A DNA stretch of 64,000 nucleotides from Blattamonas nauphoetae (taxonomy: Eukaryota > Preaxostyla > Oxymonadida). Position numbers and translations under genes: made by a program. Positions 23,894 to 35,141 of the stretch are shown here, piece after piece (the stretch's first letter is position 1; each line of letters starts with the position of its first letter). The notes under the pieces were generated by a model. The model was not told the DNA's origin. It saw only the letters and a program-made list of their open reading frames with translations, and did not search any database. The stretch lies in the NCBI GenBank assembly GCA_033064195.1, contig JARBJD010000069.1, forward strand, positions 1 through 64,000. The letters are read 5' to 3'.

Positions 23894-24760
23894 TTAGAAA
23901 AGTGAGACGTCACGACCACTTCGTAGTTTCGAATCGATTGAAAATATGAGATCAAACAAATGTAAATTGGTCTCTTCATCACTTATCTCGTCATGTGTTG
24001 TCTTCATTCGAGTGGAAGAGTGAGAGACAGTCGCTTTGATTTTTGACTTGAAGTTCCGACATGTGTATTGAGGGTTGAGCTTATTCAGTCTGAGACATCT
24101 CAGAAAACATCTGATCAAAACAGAAATTAGAGCTGGAAGGACAAACGGCTGAAGGGTCGAAATATCTGATCCTGTCCTTTCCTCAGAGACATTCCTTCCG
24201 TTTCGCAATGTTCAACACTCCAAATCTTGGTATTCAGCAGTGCGTCGGTGTTCGACAGAATGATTCCAGAAATTTATCGAAGAATGCACAATTTCGGCTT
24301 CGATGGGAAGAGAGTTGGAAACCATGGAACAATAACGGCGAGATAACATCGTAAGGTCTGAAATAATGAAGAAAAAGGGATGATACCCGATGAAATCATG
24401 GATTGTTTATGTTCTTAACGTGGAATTGCATCTTGTTGCGATCTGTCAACGAGCGTAGGTTTCTGTTCAGTTTGACTCCAACTCTCGTCATTCGGAAGAG
24501 CATTTCTGAAAAATGATGAATATTGGGATAATCGTTAAAATAAAACTGAACTTAAATCCAATGCACACCGTTGTAGAGCGGAAATGGAACTTCAGTCGAA
24601 TCTGGTGGGAGTTCATGTTTGATGGTGGAAGAAACGCTATTTCTAATTTGAGTGTGCGAATACTGCGTGTTGCGAGAGGTGAAGGCGTTTGGGCGCGGTG
24701 AGAGGATGAGGAGAGGAAGATCAAACCATGATGCTGCTTTTTCTCGTCACATCATTGACC
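23894..24760 (-). CDS. Possible multi-exon unknown gene
   Basis: Several minus-strand pieces have coding character: 24695-24585 (TIKHELPPDSTEVPFPLYN), joined in phase through a GTGTGC...TTTCAG intron to about 24507-24430 (MLFRMTRVGVKLNRNLRSLT), and 24208-23894 (ends DLIFSIDSKLRSGRDVSLF, stop TAA). The middle connection is not resolved and no start codon is clear, so this may be one gene, two, or a decayed copy. No family recognised. It ends about 100 bp before the start of the next gene on the same strand. Confidence 0.3.
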
Positions 24761-24896
24761 TCGTTTCTCAGCGTCTATTCTTGGAAAAGTTCAGATACAT
24801 AAAAACCGTGAAATGGAGGAAATAGTTAAAACGGATGCTTCCGTCAGCCTTGCAGTTTTACCTTTTCGACTGTAGCATTGTTCGTCACGAGATGCG

Positions 24897-25185
24897 CAGA
24901 AATTTGGACACTTTTGATCGAATTCACCGAAATTTTGACACCTGTCATTTTCACCGAAATATGGACACCTAAATTGGTTTTCAAAACCGAGATTTGGACA
25001 CCACCGATCAATTGACACCTCCGGCCCGGAGGTGTCAATTGATCGGTTTTGGGAATTGCAGATAAGGGATAAATAAGAGTGAGAAATGGCAAAATAGGCA
25101 GGATTAGTACAAAACAAGGCGAATTGAGAGGATAAAGTGAGAGGAGGGCCATAGATCAAGGATCTGATTGTGATCGTCAATAAGT
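24897..25185 (-). repeat. Left arm of 289 bp inverted repeat pair
   Basis: Reverse complement of 26641-26929 over about 289 bp (coordinate sum 51826), with few differences. It carries a perfect 39 bp palindrome (25006-25044, arms gatcaattgacacctccgg) and a run of ggtgtcca/ggtgtcaa steps with aatttcggtg. The pair bounds a block of about 2.03 kb and could be the TIRs of a DNA element. No target duplication is obvious. Confidence 0.8.
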
Positions 25186-25591
25186 CGATAATCCAAAGTC
25201 TCAAGAGAGGAGAGAATGTCGTAACAGCAGGAGGAGCTTACTGAGGAGCCACCACATGTTTGAATACGATGAGTGATGGCTTCACCATCTGACGATCAAT
25301 GGTTCGTTTGTGACTGTCAATAATTCGACAATATATGGACTAAAGAGAGGGAAGAAGGTAAAAACAATATGAAAAACACACAGAGGAGCCATCATGAGTC
25401 TGAAAACGACGGTTGATGGCTTGGCCATCGGTTGTTCAACGGCTCGCTTGTGACCGTCACAAATTCAATAATCCAAGGTCTAAATAGAGGAGAGAAGGTA
25501 AAAATGAAAAAGAGCATCACACAGAGGAGCCATCATTGTTTTGAAACGATGACCGAATGCTCACCAATGTCGCATGTGAATTGATCTCACC
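25172..25591 (+). repeat. Three 140 bp tandem repeats
   Basis: Units start at 25172, 25312 and 25452. Each begins ga(t/c)(c/t)gtcaat-like, includes (a)gaggagaga and gaggagccatca, and ends in a gatggctt...ggttcg stretch. The copies are diverged by perhaps a quarter. Noncoding. The first unit overlaps the inner end of the left inverted-repeat arm. Confidence 0.75.
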
Positions 25592-25764
25592 CTTTTATTG
25601 TTCTCCTCTGGATGTCAATTCGCTTCGTCTCTATCATCTCAGCTCCTGCGATTCAAATCACTCACCACTTGTCTGTAACTGTGCTGTTCCGTGTATGATG
25701 CGTTCATTATCCATCCAATGAGGACATTACACACCACTTCGTCATTTGTCGTTTAATTTAACGG

Positions 25765-26509
25765 ATGACCCTCACTAGACAAGCAACTATCCTCTCCTTC
25801 ATCACGAGTCGACTAGCCAAAACTCTGTTGATTCTCCTCCCACCACCAAATCTGCAATCTTCTACTGCTGACTCAACCCTCATTGTCAATCTCACCAAAC
25901 GGGATGAGACAGAATTTATCACATTGATACGGGAAGAAGAAAGTATCACTTTGTCATATCTTCCTCCCTTCTGGTTTTATGGTGGTTCACATTCACTCTC
26001 TTCAATACAATGACGTCATTCTCTATTGATCGATGTTTCGTGCGGACCGTCCCTCCATGCCCACTAACATCCTTTATCGCGATATTATACGCTCCACAGT
26101 CTCTTATTCCGTTTCCAGCGTACGCCAATCACACCTCACATCCAACAGACTTCGACCACCGTTGCCATCGACCGACGCAATTGTCCGTTCCTCCGAGAGC
26201 GATTGCCTGCACTTGTCCGAATACCACTTGCCCATCGTCATTAAACAGCTATCCTGTCAATTATCGGAACTGCTTGCACTGATCGTCGTTGTCTGCGGCT
26301 CTCCTCAACCGACGATGGTGTCCGTTAACTCGCTACACATCTTTCCCACAATCGCAAGTTGCCTCTGGTCGTTTTGGGATGAGTGGTGGATTGTGGATGT
26401 GATTGGCGAATGGAAGAGGGCTTTTGGGTGGCTGAGAGTGGAGGGGAAACTGGCCTTTCCCCTCCTCTTTGCCAGAATGCTGCCAGCACACAATTATACG
26501 GATATTTGA
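25765..26509 (+). CDS. Unknown 195 aa protein, two exons
   Basis: Not recognised. Exons 25765-25942 and 26100-26509 join in phase across a 157 bp intron (GTATCA...CCACAG). The total is exactly 196 codons. The N-terminal part (TADSTLIVNLTKRDETEFIT) and the C-terminal part (FWDEWWIVDVIGEWKRAFGW) look like real protein, with a hydrophobic segment near residues 112-120 (LLALIVVVC). It sits between the arms of the 289 bp inverted repeat, so it could be the gene of a small TIR element or a captured host fragment. Start codon chosen as first Met in frame; the gene may begin in an earlier exon. Confidence 0.45.
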
Positions 26510-26640
26510 GTCGTCACTCTTCCCCGTCTCTCATTGTCCTTCGTCAGTGATGGCCTAGTATTTGAAGTGTGATCCAACTCACCGGTGTGTTTCTCCTCCT
26601 GTTTCTTCATACTCTCCTCGTTTTAGACCTCATTTTATCT

Positions 26641-26929
26641 ACTTATTGACGATCACAATCAGATCCTTGATCTATGGCCCTCCTCTCACTTTATCCTCTC
26701 AATTCGCCTTGTTTTGTACTAATCCTGCCTATTTTGCCATTTCTCACTCTTATTTATCCCTTATCTGCAATTCCCAAAACCGATCAATTGACACCTCCGG
26801 GCCGGAGGTGTCAATTGATCGGTGGTGTCCAAATCTCGGTTTTGAAAACCAATTTAGGTGTCCATATTTCGGTGAAAATGACAGGTGTCAAAATTTCGGT
26901 GAATTCGATCAAAAGTGTCCAAAAATCTG
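26641..26929 (+). repeat. Right arm of 289 bp inverted repeat pair, abutting kinase D
   Basis: Contains the 39 bp palindrome at 26782-26820. The arm is an open frame and runs without a stop into the kinase domain that follows (SVPLVRHISDGGFGTV). The left arm continues past the same point with a weakly similar frame (SAHLVTNN), so the duplicated segment may once have included the kinase start. Confidence 0.8.
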
Positions 26930-28953
26930 TGCCCCTCGTTCGTCACATCAGCGATGGGGGATTCGGGACCGTGATTGAAGTGAAAGAAAACTCGACAGGA
27001 GAACACTTTGCGGTGAAAATGATGCGATGTATATCAAAGAAAGACAACGAGCGGATTGGACGTGAAGTTAATCGACTTCGTCTTTTTGTTCATCCTGGAA
27101 TTGTGAAATTGAAGGAGGTGGTACCGATGGAGAACATGCAGGCGATTGTGATGGAGCTGGGCGGACAGTCTCTTGCTCAACTGGTGTCCTCTCACAACGA
27201 ACGTGGAGTTCTGGTCGATCGTCATGTTTGTCGGTTTATTGACTGTTTTGATGATATTCTCCGCTTTTCATTCTTCGACGCTTTTTTGTTGTTGATGTTG
27301 TGTTGTTTACTGGTTTGTGATGATTATTTTCTTTTCTTGTTTCTCAGATTGTTTATCAAGTGATGGTTGATATTTCGTCAGCGCTGTGCTTCATGCACAA
27401 CCACTCAAGAGAACGAACGGCCCACGGAGACGTGAAATTGGAGAACATTCTTCTTTTTGGAAATGGCCATGCAAAACTCTGTTTGTGACTTTCACCATCG
27501 ATCAAACTTTGATCTCTTCTTTCACGACTCTACCATCATTTTTCTTTCTTTTCTCCCTTCCGCGTTCCTTTTTGTTTCAACGCTTTCTTCTTCTTTGTCT
27601 CCCTTTTTATCCTTTTCTGTCTTTTTAAGGTGATCTTAGGGCAGCAGAATCAGAAGATGTTAGCACGACGCGTGGAGTTATATCGATGCAATACGTGTCG
27701 CCGGAACGCATGGAAGACCCAACAGGTCGAGCAAGTGGGTCAGCAGATGTTTGGGCGTTGGGGATTGTTCTTCACTGGCTGCTGTTTGGAAAAGGACCAT
27801 TTTCGGGTCAAACGATGATCAAGTTGGCTCGCGAGATTGAATCGTTCGAACCATCGCAGATCGGAACGAGTTGTGGAGAGAAGGAGCGCGAACTGCTGAA
27901 ACGAATGTTGGATCCCGTTTGTGCTTGTCGCTCCACTTCTCACTTTCTTTCATCGTTGTTTTTCCTTCTCTTCTATCTTTCCTTATCTCTCCCTCATTTT
28001 GTGTTGATCGATGTTTGTTGTGTGGTTAGGATTGTGGGTCTCGATTGACCAGCACACAACTTGTTGACTCAAAGATTCTGCGATGTCTGATCAACACGAC
28101 AGCGGCGGGATGGAAACTGGATGAGATGAGGTCGAGAGAAGCTGACACCAAACTCGCAGGACCGACGAAAGCGACAGAACTCCAAAAGCAGCTGAAGAAA
28201 GAGCAAGCAGCGAGACTGAAGGAACGGGAAGTGTTTGAGAAGGAGCGGAGTGAGATGCAGAGGAAGATGGAAGAAATGGCTGCGATGTTGCAAGCGCGGC
28301 AACGAACAGCGACGGATGGGACAGATTGGGGAAGGACGGGAAGAGAACCGCCAATGGATGGACAACAAAGAACCAGAAGTGGCGAGGGAGCAGTGAGAAG
28401 GAGAGACGGAGCAGCGGCAATCGAATTCTACAAATCGGGTGAATGGTCAGTTTCTGGCTCTGTCTTCAGAAGCGAAGACTTGTTCGAAACCACTCTCCTC
28501 TCGTTCTCGTTTGGGAAAGTGGTTGCTCGATTCACTTTCACAATCAAATGGATTGAAACCCGCACCTACATTGGTCTCGTCACTTCCTCGCAGACGGAGA
28601 ATGCGAAAGAGAGATCCAATTTCGTGACTCTGTCGGGAGGAGCGGGATGGGACGTGAATAAATACGTCCGAACTGCCATTCAGAATAGCAAGGAGTATCT
28701 GGGAGGGTCAGCATGTGCAGCTGGGAAGAAGGGACAGCGGGTGGTGTTGGAGGCGGATGGTCGAGATGGAAAGCGAACATTGAAACTGTCGCAAGATGGA
28801 GAGACACAGTCTGTCTTCTTCACAAACATCCCAGTTCCCTTCCGATTCGCAATTCGTCTCTGCGGAGAAGGCGACTCCGTTTCGATTGAATCAACTGAGG
28901 AATTGCGCGAGCCGACACTGCGAGGAGGAACAGCTGTAATCAAAATGGATTGA
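26674..28953 (+). CDS. Protein kinase with coiled coil and SPRY-like C-terminus
   Basis: Exons 26674-27225, 27348-27480, 27630-27916 and 28030-28953 (631 aa), phase kept. All three introns (122, 149, 113 bp) start GTTTGT. Kinase motifs: glycine loop SDGGFGTV, lysine in FAVKMM, catalytic HGDVKLEN (HRD is HGD), DLR where DFG is expected, SPE and ADVWALG. So the catalytic Asp, Asn and metal Asp remain but HRD and DFG are altered; activity is uncertain. Then comes a Glu/Arg-rich coiled coil (about residues 360-430) and a C-terminal domain with GEWSVSGSVFRSE and RTYIGLVTSS, SPRY-like. The first 85 codons lie in the inverted-repeat arm, so the true N-terminus is doubtful; Met 26878 is an alternative. 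Likely a cytoplasmic signalling kinase. Confidence 0.75.
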
Positions 28954-29125
28954 TGTTGAGTGTGACAATCATGTTGTCGTTTGTGTGTATTTCTTCTCTT
29001 CGTCTTCTCCCTTTCTTTGTTTGAGCTCATTTCCGACTCCTCTTTCTTTCTCGGTCTCTGTTCTTCACATGGCCATCTCACTCTCACCTTCTCTCTTTTC
29101 TTTTCTCACTCTGTTCTCTTCTCAG

Positions 29126-29659
29126 GTCATTCTGGAGGCACCCACTATAGAAGATCGTCACGGACATTGTCTTTATGTGTCTCGGAACCATCCAACTTCA
29201 ATGAAGGGCGAAAGTAACGATTGTTGTCTCTTTTCATCCAAGTCACTCATTTTATTTTCGCCGACTCCTTTTTTCATATTGTCTTCGGACTTGACCGATC
29301 CGACTCAACAAAAGTTTGATGCTTAACAGGTGGCGAAGTGAGGTTCTGCCCATCACGTTGTTCACCACAAGAGAAAAAGAAACGTGATGTGGCGGAACTG
29401 ATTTCACTTTAGAGAAAATTGAACATACTGTTCGACCAAGAGAGTCCCAGCTCGCTGCATTTTGTGTGTGAGTCGACTATCAGGAGGTGGATTGAGGGAT
29501 ATCGAATCTCTGAACCTCGTCAGCACTCTCATTCAGGAGGTGGTAAGACTGCATTCCTCAGAATGGGAATTGTTGCGGTTTCGAGTCACGAGGGTGCTTT
29601 TTGGCACAAAACCTGCGATGTTGGAGCAGACATTGGCACATTTCGAGAATCAACTGTGA
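29126..29659 (+). CDS. Possible alternative 3' exons of the upstream kinase
   Basis: Exon-like pieces follow the kinase. 29126-29213 (VILEAPTIEDRHGHCLYVSR) would join in phase to kinase residue ...RGGTA through a 190 bp pyrimidine-rich intron (28936-29125), and then to 29330-29412 (GEVRFCPSRCSPQEKKKRDV, stop TAG). A further piece at 29480-29659 (LNLVSTLIQEVVRLHSSEWE) is also protein-like but I could not join it. They could be an alternative tail or a decayed neighbour gene. The end overlaps the 3' end of the opposite-strand kinase. Confidence 0.35.
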
Positions 29660-32558
29660 CATCTGTGACTGGGCTCTTCTCCATGTTCGTTCTGTTTGTG
29701 GTGTGTCTGTTGTCAGGCTGGTTGAGTTGTGTGACCTGTTTTGGGAATTGATCAGCATGAAGCGTTGAAGGATGCTCAATCCGAGTTCGTGTTTGGTGAG
29801 GAGGCTTTGAGGGAGAATTGGGACTTGCATCCTTCTCACGGTCCCTGTTGCGTCGCTCCTTTTCGATCTCCTTTCTCCTCCTTCTTTCTTCCGCCTTTTC
29901 ACGTTGTGCGTGTTTCTCTTGTCTCGTTCTTTCTTCTTCCTCGTTCTTTCTCCTTTCTTCCTCCTTTCTCTCTTCCTCTTTCTCCCGTTGTGCTTGTTCC
30001 TCTTTCCTCTTTCTTTCTTCTTCCTCCTTTTGCTTTCTCTCCTTTTCTCTCTTCTTGATTTCAATCTGTTCAACTGCTCTCTTTCTGTCTTCCTCTTCCT
30101 TTCTTCTTCTTTCTTCCTCTTTCTCCCGTTGTGCTTGTTCCTCTTTCCTCTTTCTTTCTTCTTCCTCCATCATCACTCGCTTTCTCTCTTTTTCCTTTTT
30201 TCTTTTTTCTTCTTCCTCCATCATCACTCGCTTTCTCTCTTCCTCCATTCTTCTTCTCTCCTCTTCTCTCATCTTAATTCGATTTTGCTCGTCCTCTTTT
30301 CGCCTCTTCTCTTCTTCTTCCATCATCACTCGTTTTCTCTCTTCCTCCTTTCTTCTTTTTTCTTCTTCCTCCATCATCACTCGTTTTCTCTCTTCCTCCT
30401 TTCTTCTTCTCTCCTCTTCTCTCATCTTAATTCGATTCTGCTCGTCTTCTTTTCGCCTCTTCTCTTCTTCTTCCTTCTTCTGGACTTCATTTTGATGCAT
30501 CTGTTGAATGTGTTCCTCCATCTTCTCAATTTCCACTGCCACTCCGCAGAATTCACATGCCATCCTCACTTTGTCCCTCGCCTCTCCAACTCTGCCTGGC
30601 CTTCGGCCAAAACGTGTTGGTTTCTGAGGAACTTGTGTAGAAGGATGAGAAATCGTCTCTTTCTCCCTTTCGTTCTGGACACCTCCGCCGACGTCTTCAG
30701 TATTTCGATGAGGAGAGTGGGGTCCTCCTTTCGATGGCATTCCAATGTCCTGCTGAGCAGGTGTCACGGTTGAGGGCATCAGGTTTTTCTTCTTTCCAGC
30801 GAATTTGTTGATCTCTTTCGGAGTATCATGTTGCAGAGGCTGTGTGTTTTCGTTAGTGGTCAAGGGCTTGGGATCGTGTTCCAATAGCGTCCCTCGAAGA
30901 CGAATCGAGTCAAGTGACTGGGTGAGTGGTCGTGTTTGTGGGAGTGTTTGTGTCATCTGTGGTGGATGAGATGGTAGAACTCCCACACATCCCGATTTCA
31001 GAAATTGGAACTCGTCCCATCCAAGTTCCACGTTGTCTATCCCAATTCTCGGATTGGACGTTGTGAAATACTTATGAGACAAGAGTGTGTCCCCAAGAGT
31101 GTCGATTCGGGTGGGAATCGCAGGATCAAACATCTTTTGGAGGAGGTCAAGAAGATCGGGATTCGCGTTGGTGAGGGGGACGAGGAGTGGATGGCTGAGA
31201 TTCGGACCAGCTTGGATCTTCCTGCACCCAAATAACAATGACGAGGACAAACCGTCGAAGCTGTACAATGGATTCTGTTGGAAATGGATGTCTGGGAAGC
31301 AAAAATAAGGATGGTGGTAAGAAGAGATCAAACTCGCCTGTCAACATCTCGTACAGAATGCATCCTGATGCCCAAATATCAATCTTGTGGTTGTATGGCT
31401 GCATTGACATCACTTCTTGTGGCTGTGAAGTGATAATTCAAGAGAATTGGGGATTCAAGACACGAAACACAGAATCAAGAATAACGATGAAGGAAAGAAC
31501 AATATGGATCGGTAAACGTGACATACCATATATAGAGGTGTTCTGAGTGGGAAAGAAATATGAACAATGAGGAAAGACAATACCCACAAATGGTGTGATT
31601 GGCAGTTATCATCGGCGAACTCCCATCGCTCACTCGTTTCAGAAAAACAAAATCAGAGATCACCAGTCGAACTTTCTGCGTTGTTGGATTGTACGACAGA
31701 AGCAGATTATCTGGTTTGATGTCACTGTGTCACCAAAGGAGAGAGAAGAGAGAGATGATGGTGATGATGCCGAGCGAGAAAAAAAGAAGACCGATGCATG
31801 AATCCATGTTTGTGGAGATCAGTGAGACCCGATACTGAACAAGCAGAAAGTGAAAATGTGATATCCATTCGAAAAAGAGATGAATAAGATGATCGGATGA
31901 ACAAACACAACATATAAAGAAGCCGCTTCGCCAAGGGTTCAGGGATTCCAAAGTCACGATTAGTTCTGATCACATTCGAGAGATCCTGAAGGAGAAACAG
32001 GGTGGAACGCATGAAATGAGGCAAAGTTGGGATCAAACCCCCTGATCGGAATAGTCAAGAAAAAGTACATGTTGGTCCGTTTCGACATTCTTCAAACAGT
32101 GATGTACTCCACGAATGAACCTGTTTTCGATCCTGGTCATATCAAGAGACGAGAACGAGACGATGTGTGACATTGATGGAGATGAGGAAGAGCGTGATTG
32201 AAAAGTTAAAAAAATGGAGAAAGAAAGTAACTCAACAAACCGACACGCTTTGAGAATGGACGACGTGTTGAACTCCATCAGCGCGACAGTCGAGTTGTCG
32301 ATGATCTTTGCAGCAAGGTATTTTCCACCATGAACGACAAGATACACTCTAAGACAATTCCAACAAACTAAAAATAACACACCGACCATATTGACCTTGT
32401 CCTAACAAAACACAAACAATCAACCCAACAGAAAACACATCGGAAATGTCTCGATAAACAAGAGCATACCAAGAAACGCATATTCCTAAAAGTCCTGAAA
32501 TGAAAACAAATAGACACACTGTACATCCACACGCCAATAATAGGTCCACATCAGACAT
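29586..32558 (-). CDS. Ser/Thr protein kinase with Glu/Arg-rich tail, 12 exons
   Basis: Exons (minus): 32558-32520, 32485-32470, 32401-32383, 32348-32247, 32132-32039, 31985-31907, 31834-31792, 31724-31584, 31542-31527, 31422-31334, 31291-31253, 31221-29586. This gives 770 aa with every phase consistent. Introns are 31-114 bp. Full kinase core: GQGQYGRV loop, AAKII lysine, hinge YSDQGDLSNVI, catalytic HRDIKPDN, SDFVFLK (DFV for DFG), GTPLYMPQE, DIWASGCILYEM. Two exons of 16 nt encode EYAFL(G) and (G)TPLYM. The tail has a C2H2-like motif (CEFCGVAVEIEKMEEHIQQM, then H) near residues 470-495 and about 200 residues of EEERRRKEE coiled coil. Likely an active cytoplasmic kinase with scaffold-like tail. 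It is convergent with the kinase on plus. Confidence 0.85.
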
Positions 32559-32802
32559 TTCAAAGACTTTGCGATTGTGATCGGCTCACAACAAAAGGCT
32601 TGTCTGATGCCAAACTGTGGATATATCCCTATTTCGAGGAACTGACACGATTTACAGTTGTATTGTCTCCTGAATCGTCTCAGTGACCACAGTGAATCTT
32701 GATAACAAGAAAGAGAACCAATCTGCTTCAAACAAAACATGAAATGCAGAACGCAAAGTGGATCAGCCAAATTGACCACACCCCACCTTTCCAATCCTTC
32801 CC

Positions 32803-33555
32803 TCACACATTTGCAGCGAGCCACCGAAACCCATCTGTGATCCCCTGGTTCAACAACGCACTGCAACCCTGGATATGCCATCGCTTGTTCGACGGCAAGT
32901 CGGCCAATCCCAAAAGACGAGAGCATTCATCAGGGCGAACTGCTTGTGGGTCGTCTTGTTTGTTCGCTAAGATGAGGCTGGGGACGTTTCTGAGACGAGG
33001 ATGAACAAGAGGATTGAAACAAAATCGAACAAAACGAACAACACACACAAGATTTGGTAATTGAAGTGCTTCATGAAGTTCACAGGATGCACACGCTTGA
33101 CACAGCTTCTCTTGTCCACAACATATTCGAGCGCGATCCAAGCAATCAATGACCAACACAACTCCGTTCGTGTCTTGACCATACTCTGACTACACAAAGA
33201 GAAAGTGGGTCAACACAATAGAACTGACAAAATTGAGAGATACCCTGAGAAGTCTGAGAGGATGTCGGATATGAACGATGATTGAAGAGTGTGAACAGAC
33301 TGGATTGTCTTTGGGCTACCGAGATTCCAGATCGTCATTTTCAGGTTTTCAAATATGATTGTTTCAACGTTCAAGCCGACAATCGGATGTGGGATGTCTT
33401 CCTCTCTTAACGAGAGCTGCCTGAAAACCTGAAGTGGTTGATGAAGGAGAAAAAGATACCGTAGTTTTTCCGGCATTCTCAAGACCTATCATGACGATAC
33501 TGCTTGGTTTTTTGGCCCAGAGACCAGATAGAAACTTAGCAATTTGGCCACCCAT
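32803..33555 (-). CDS. Arf-like small GTPase with altered switch motifs
   Basis: Exons 33555-33460, 33428-33297, 33189-33047 and 32989-32803, 185 aa, phase kept (introns 31, 107, 57 bp). The length equals the Arf family. MGGQIAKF gives a myristoylatable Gly2, so Met 33555 is preferred over the in-frame Met 33585. G1 GLENAGKT, G4 ANKQD and G5 CSAL are intact. The PTIG switch 1 motif reads PIVG (Thr lost) and WDxGGQ reads WNLGSP (Asp to Asn, Gln to Pro). Arf proteins switch membrane traffic by binding and hydrolysing GTP. These changes should impair Mg2+ binding and hydrolysis, so this may be a GTP-locked or nucleotide-independent variant. It lies upstream of, and on the same strand as, the 12-exon kinase. 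Confidence 0.8.
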
Positions 33556-34551
33556 TTGATCTGGGCCATTACTTTTGATGGACATCGTGTTTTACTGATT
33601 CTTGTGAAATATCGGGTTCTGAGGGAAGAATCTGGTGCCATTCAAATATATCAGTTAGGGTTGTATGACATGGTTTTTCTCGATGTCAAGATGTCATTGT
33701 CCTGTCCAATGGGACCGATCACATCTTCATCTCAGAAAAGTCTTGAATCGTTCTTTAGAGATGTGAAAACATGTTACCACCACTTTTTACTCCGATTTGT
33801 GAAGCCTTACCGGGAGAGACAGACGAGATGGAGTGTGAGAACAAAGTTCGAAATAATTCAGCAATGAAGATGAAATAAAGTGATAAAACTCAAGAATTGA
33901 AACAAAAAAAGGAGAAAGAAGTAATGCCAATGCGTTTTGTGGGAGGTATCTCAGGGAAGAAGGAAAAAAGCAACGGCGACGACATGGTGGAGAGAGATGT
34001 GAATAACGATCACATCCACAATGAATATGGCGTGATCGTATCATTGAAAACACTCTATCATCATATAAGAGATTCAGACTGGTTATCTGGGCGTTTTGAA
34101 GAGAAAGCAACTGAGACGATGTCAGAAGGTGAGATCTCGTCTCAGAATAAAATAATGAACTGAAACAATGAAAAATACCACTGAAAAAGCATGAATTTGG
34201 CATAGATCACATGTTTTTTTTGTTCAATTCGTAGTAATTAGGCGATGTGGTGAGATTGCTTGTTTCATGATCCAAGTGGTTAAAGAACAGGAGAAGAGTG
34301 AAAAAGAAGTCGAGAAACATCATAAAGATCACGGAAATGTTGAGTGATTGTTCAGCATTAGGAATGAACGACAAAATTGTTGAATCATGGGGTGAATCAT
34401 CAAAGTGACGATCTGAGATTCCAGTCACAAAATGGGAGAAGCTTGAATGGATGTCACACTGACGGACAACGAAGAGTCGAGTAAATCAGAGGGTGACACT
34501 AAAAATGCCTGATGAGTTTGAGGATCCTGATCATCCCATGAATCTGTTATA
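33556..34551. other. Unresolved stretch between GTPase and small gene
   Basis: Two plus-strand open frames have some coding look: about 33600-33867 (LYDMVFLDVKMSLSC, KSLESFFRDVKTCYHHFLL) and 33897-34163 (EYGVIVSLKTLYHHIRDSD). No phase-consistent joins or known motifs were found. They may be exons of a gene reading toward 34826. Confidence 0.3.
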
Positions 34552-34826
34552 ATGATTCTGCAAGTCAGAAGAAAGCGGAAACATGGAACAATTCCTTCTT
34601 GCAACAGTGTTCCTGTCTCTTTACATTCAGATTCAAAACTGGGAATCATCACATTCGCGTTCTATCATGATTTCGAAAAAGATCTCAGACCCATCATTGG
34701 TACTCTCGATGTCATGACCGTCAACAACTTTTTGGAAAAAAGAGGTATGTCATGTCATGTCAGACTACCCTAATATCAGTTCTCTCTTGTGTCTTCCCAG
34801 AACATCACTTGTTCCCGATGGTTTGA
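34552..34826 (+). CDS. Small unknown gene or 3' exons of one
   Basis: 34552-34744 joins in phase to 34801-34826 across a 56 bp intron with textbook ends (GTATGT...TTCCCAG). Predicted 72 aa: KLGIITFAFYHDFEKDLRP then VMTVNNFLEKREHHLFPMV. It is protein-like and may be the C-terminus of a longer gene whose upstream exons lie in 33600-34500. No family recognised. 34827-35141 shows nothing. Confidence 0.4.
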
Positions 34827-35141
34827 TTGAAAAGTCACAGCACTCCTTCCAGTCATCTCACACTCCAGTCCTGTTTCATCTCGAACGATCTGATCTGTTT
34901 AAAGCCATTTTTCGTGCATTTCGTGCCATCTGACTGATACTCACTTCAAACCAGCAGTGAATCCGCTGGTTGATTGTGTAGTGTCCCACGACATGGTTTA
35001 CCAGAAAAACGAGAGCGTCTGTTCGCCGAGAGATGTGTGAGAGTATTTAATTTCTTTTTAGCAAGCTCCTTCCGAAACAAAGGCAAACTAAGGGCTCTTT
35101 CAATCTTGTTCTCTTCTTGAAATGAGCTTGTAGGTTGGACC

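Noticed and set aside
24897-26929. LTR retrotransposon
   Set aside because: The 289 bp repeats are inverted, not direct, and no reverse transcriptase or gag is present between them.
29818-30773. Plus-strand frames of 225-289 codons rich in Ser, Leu and Phe
   Set aside because: They are antisense to the EEERRRKEE coiled-coil exon of the minus-strand kinase.
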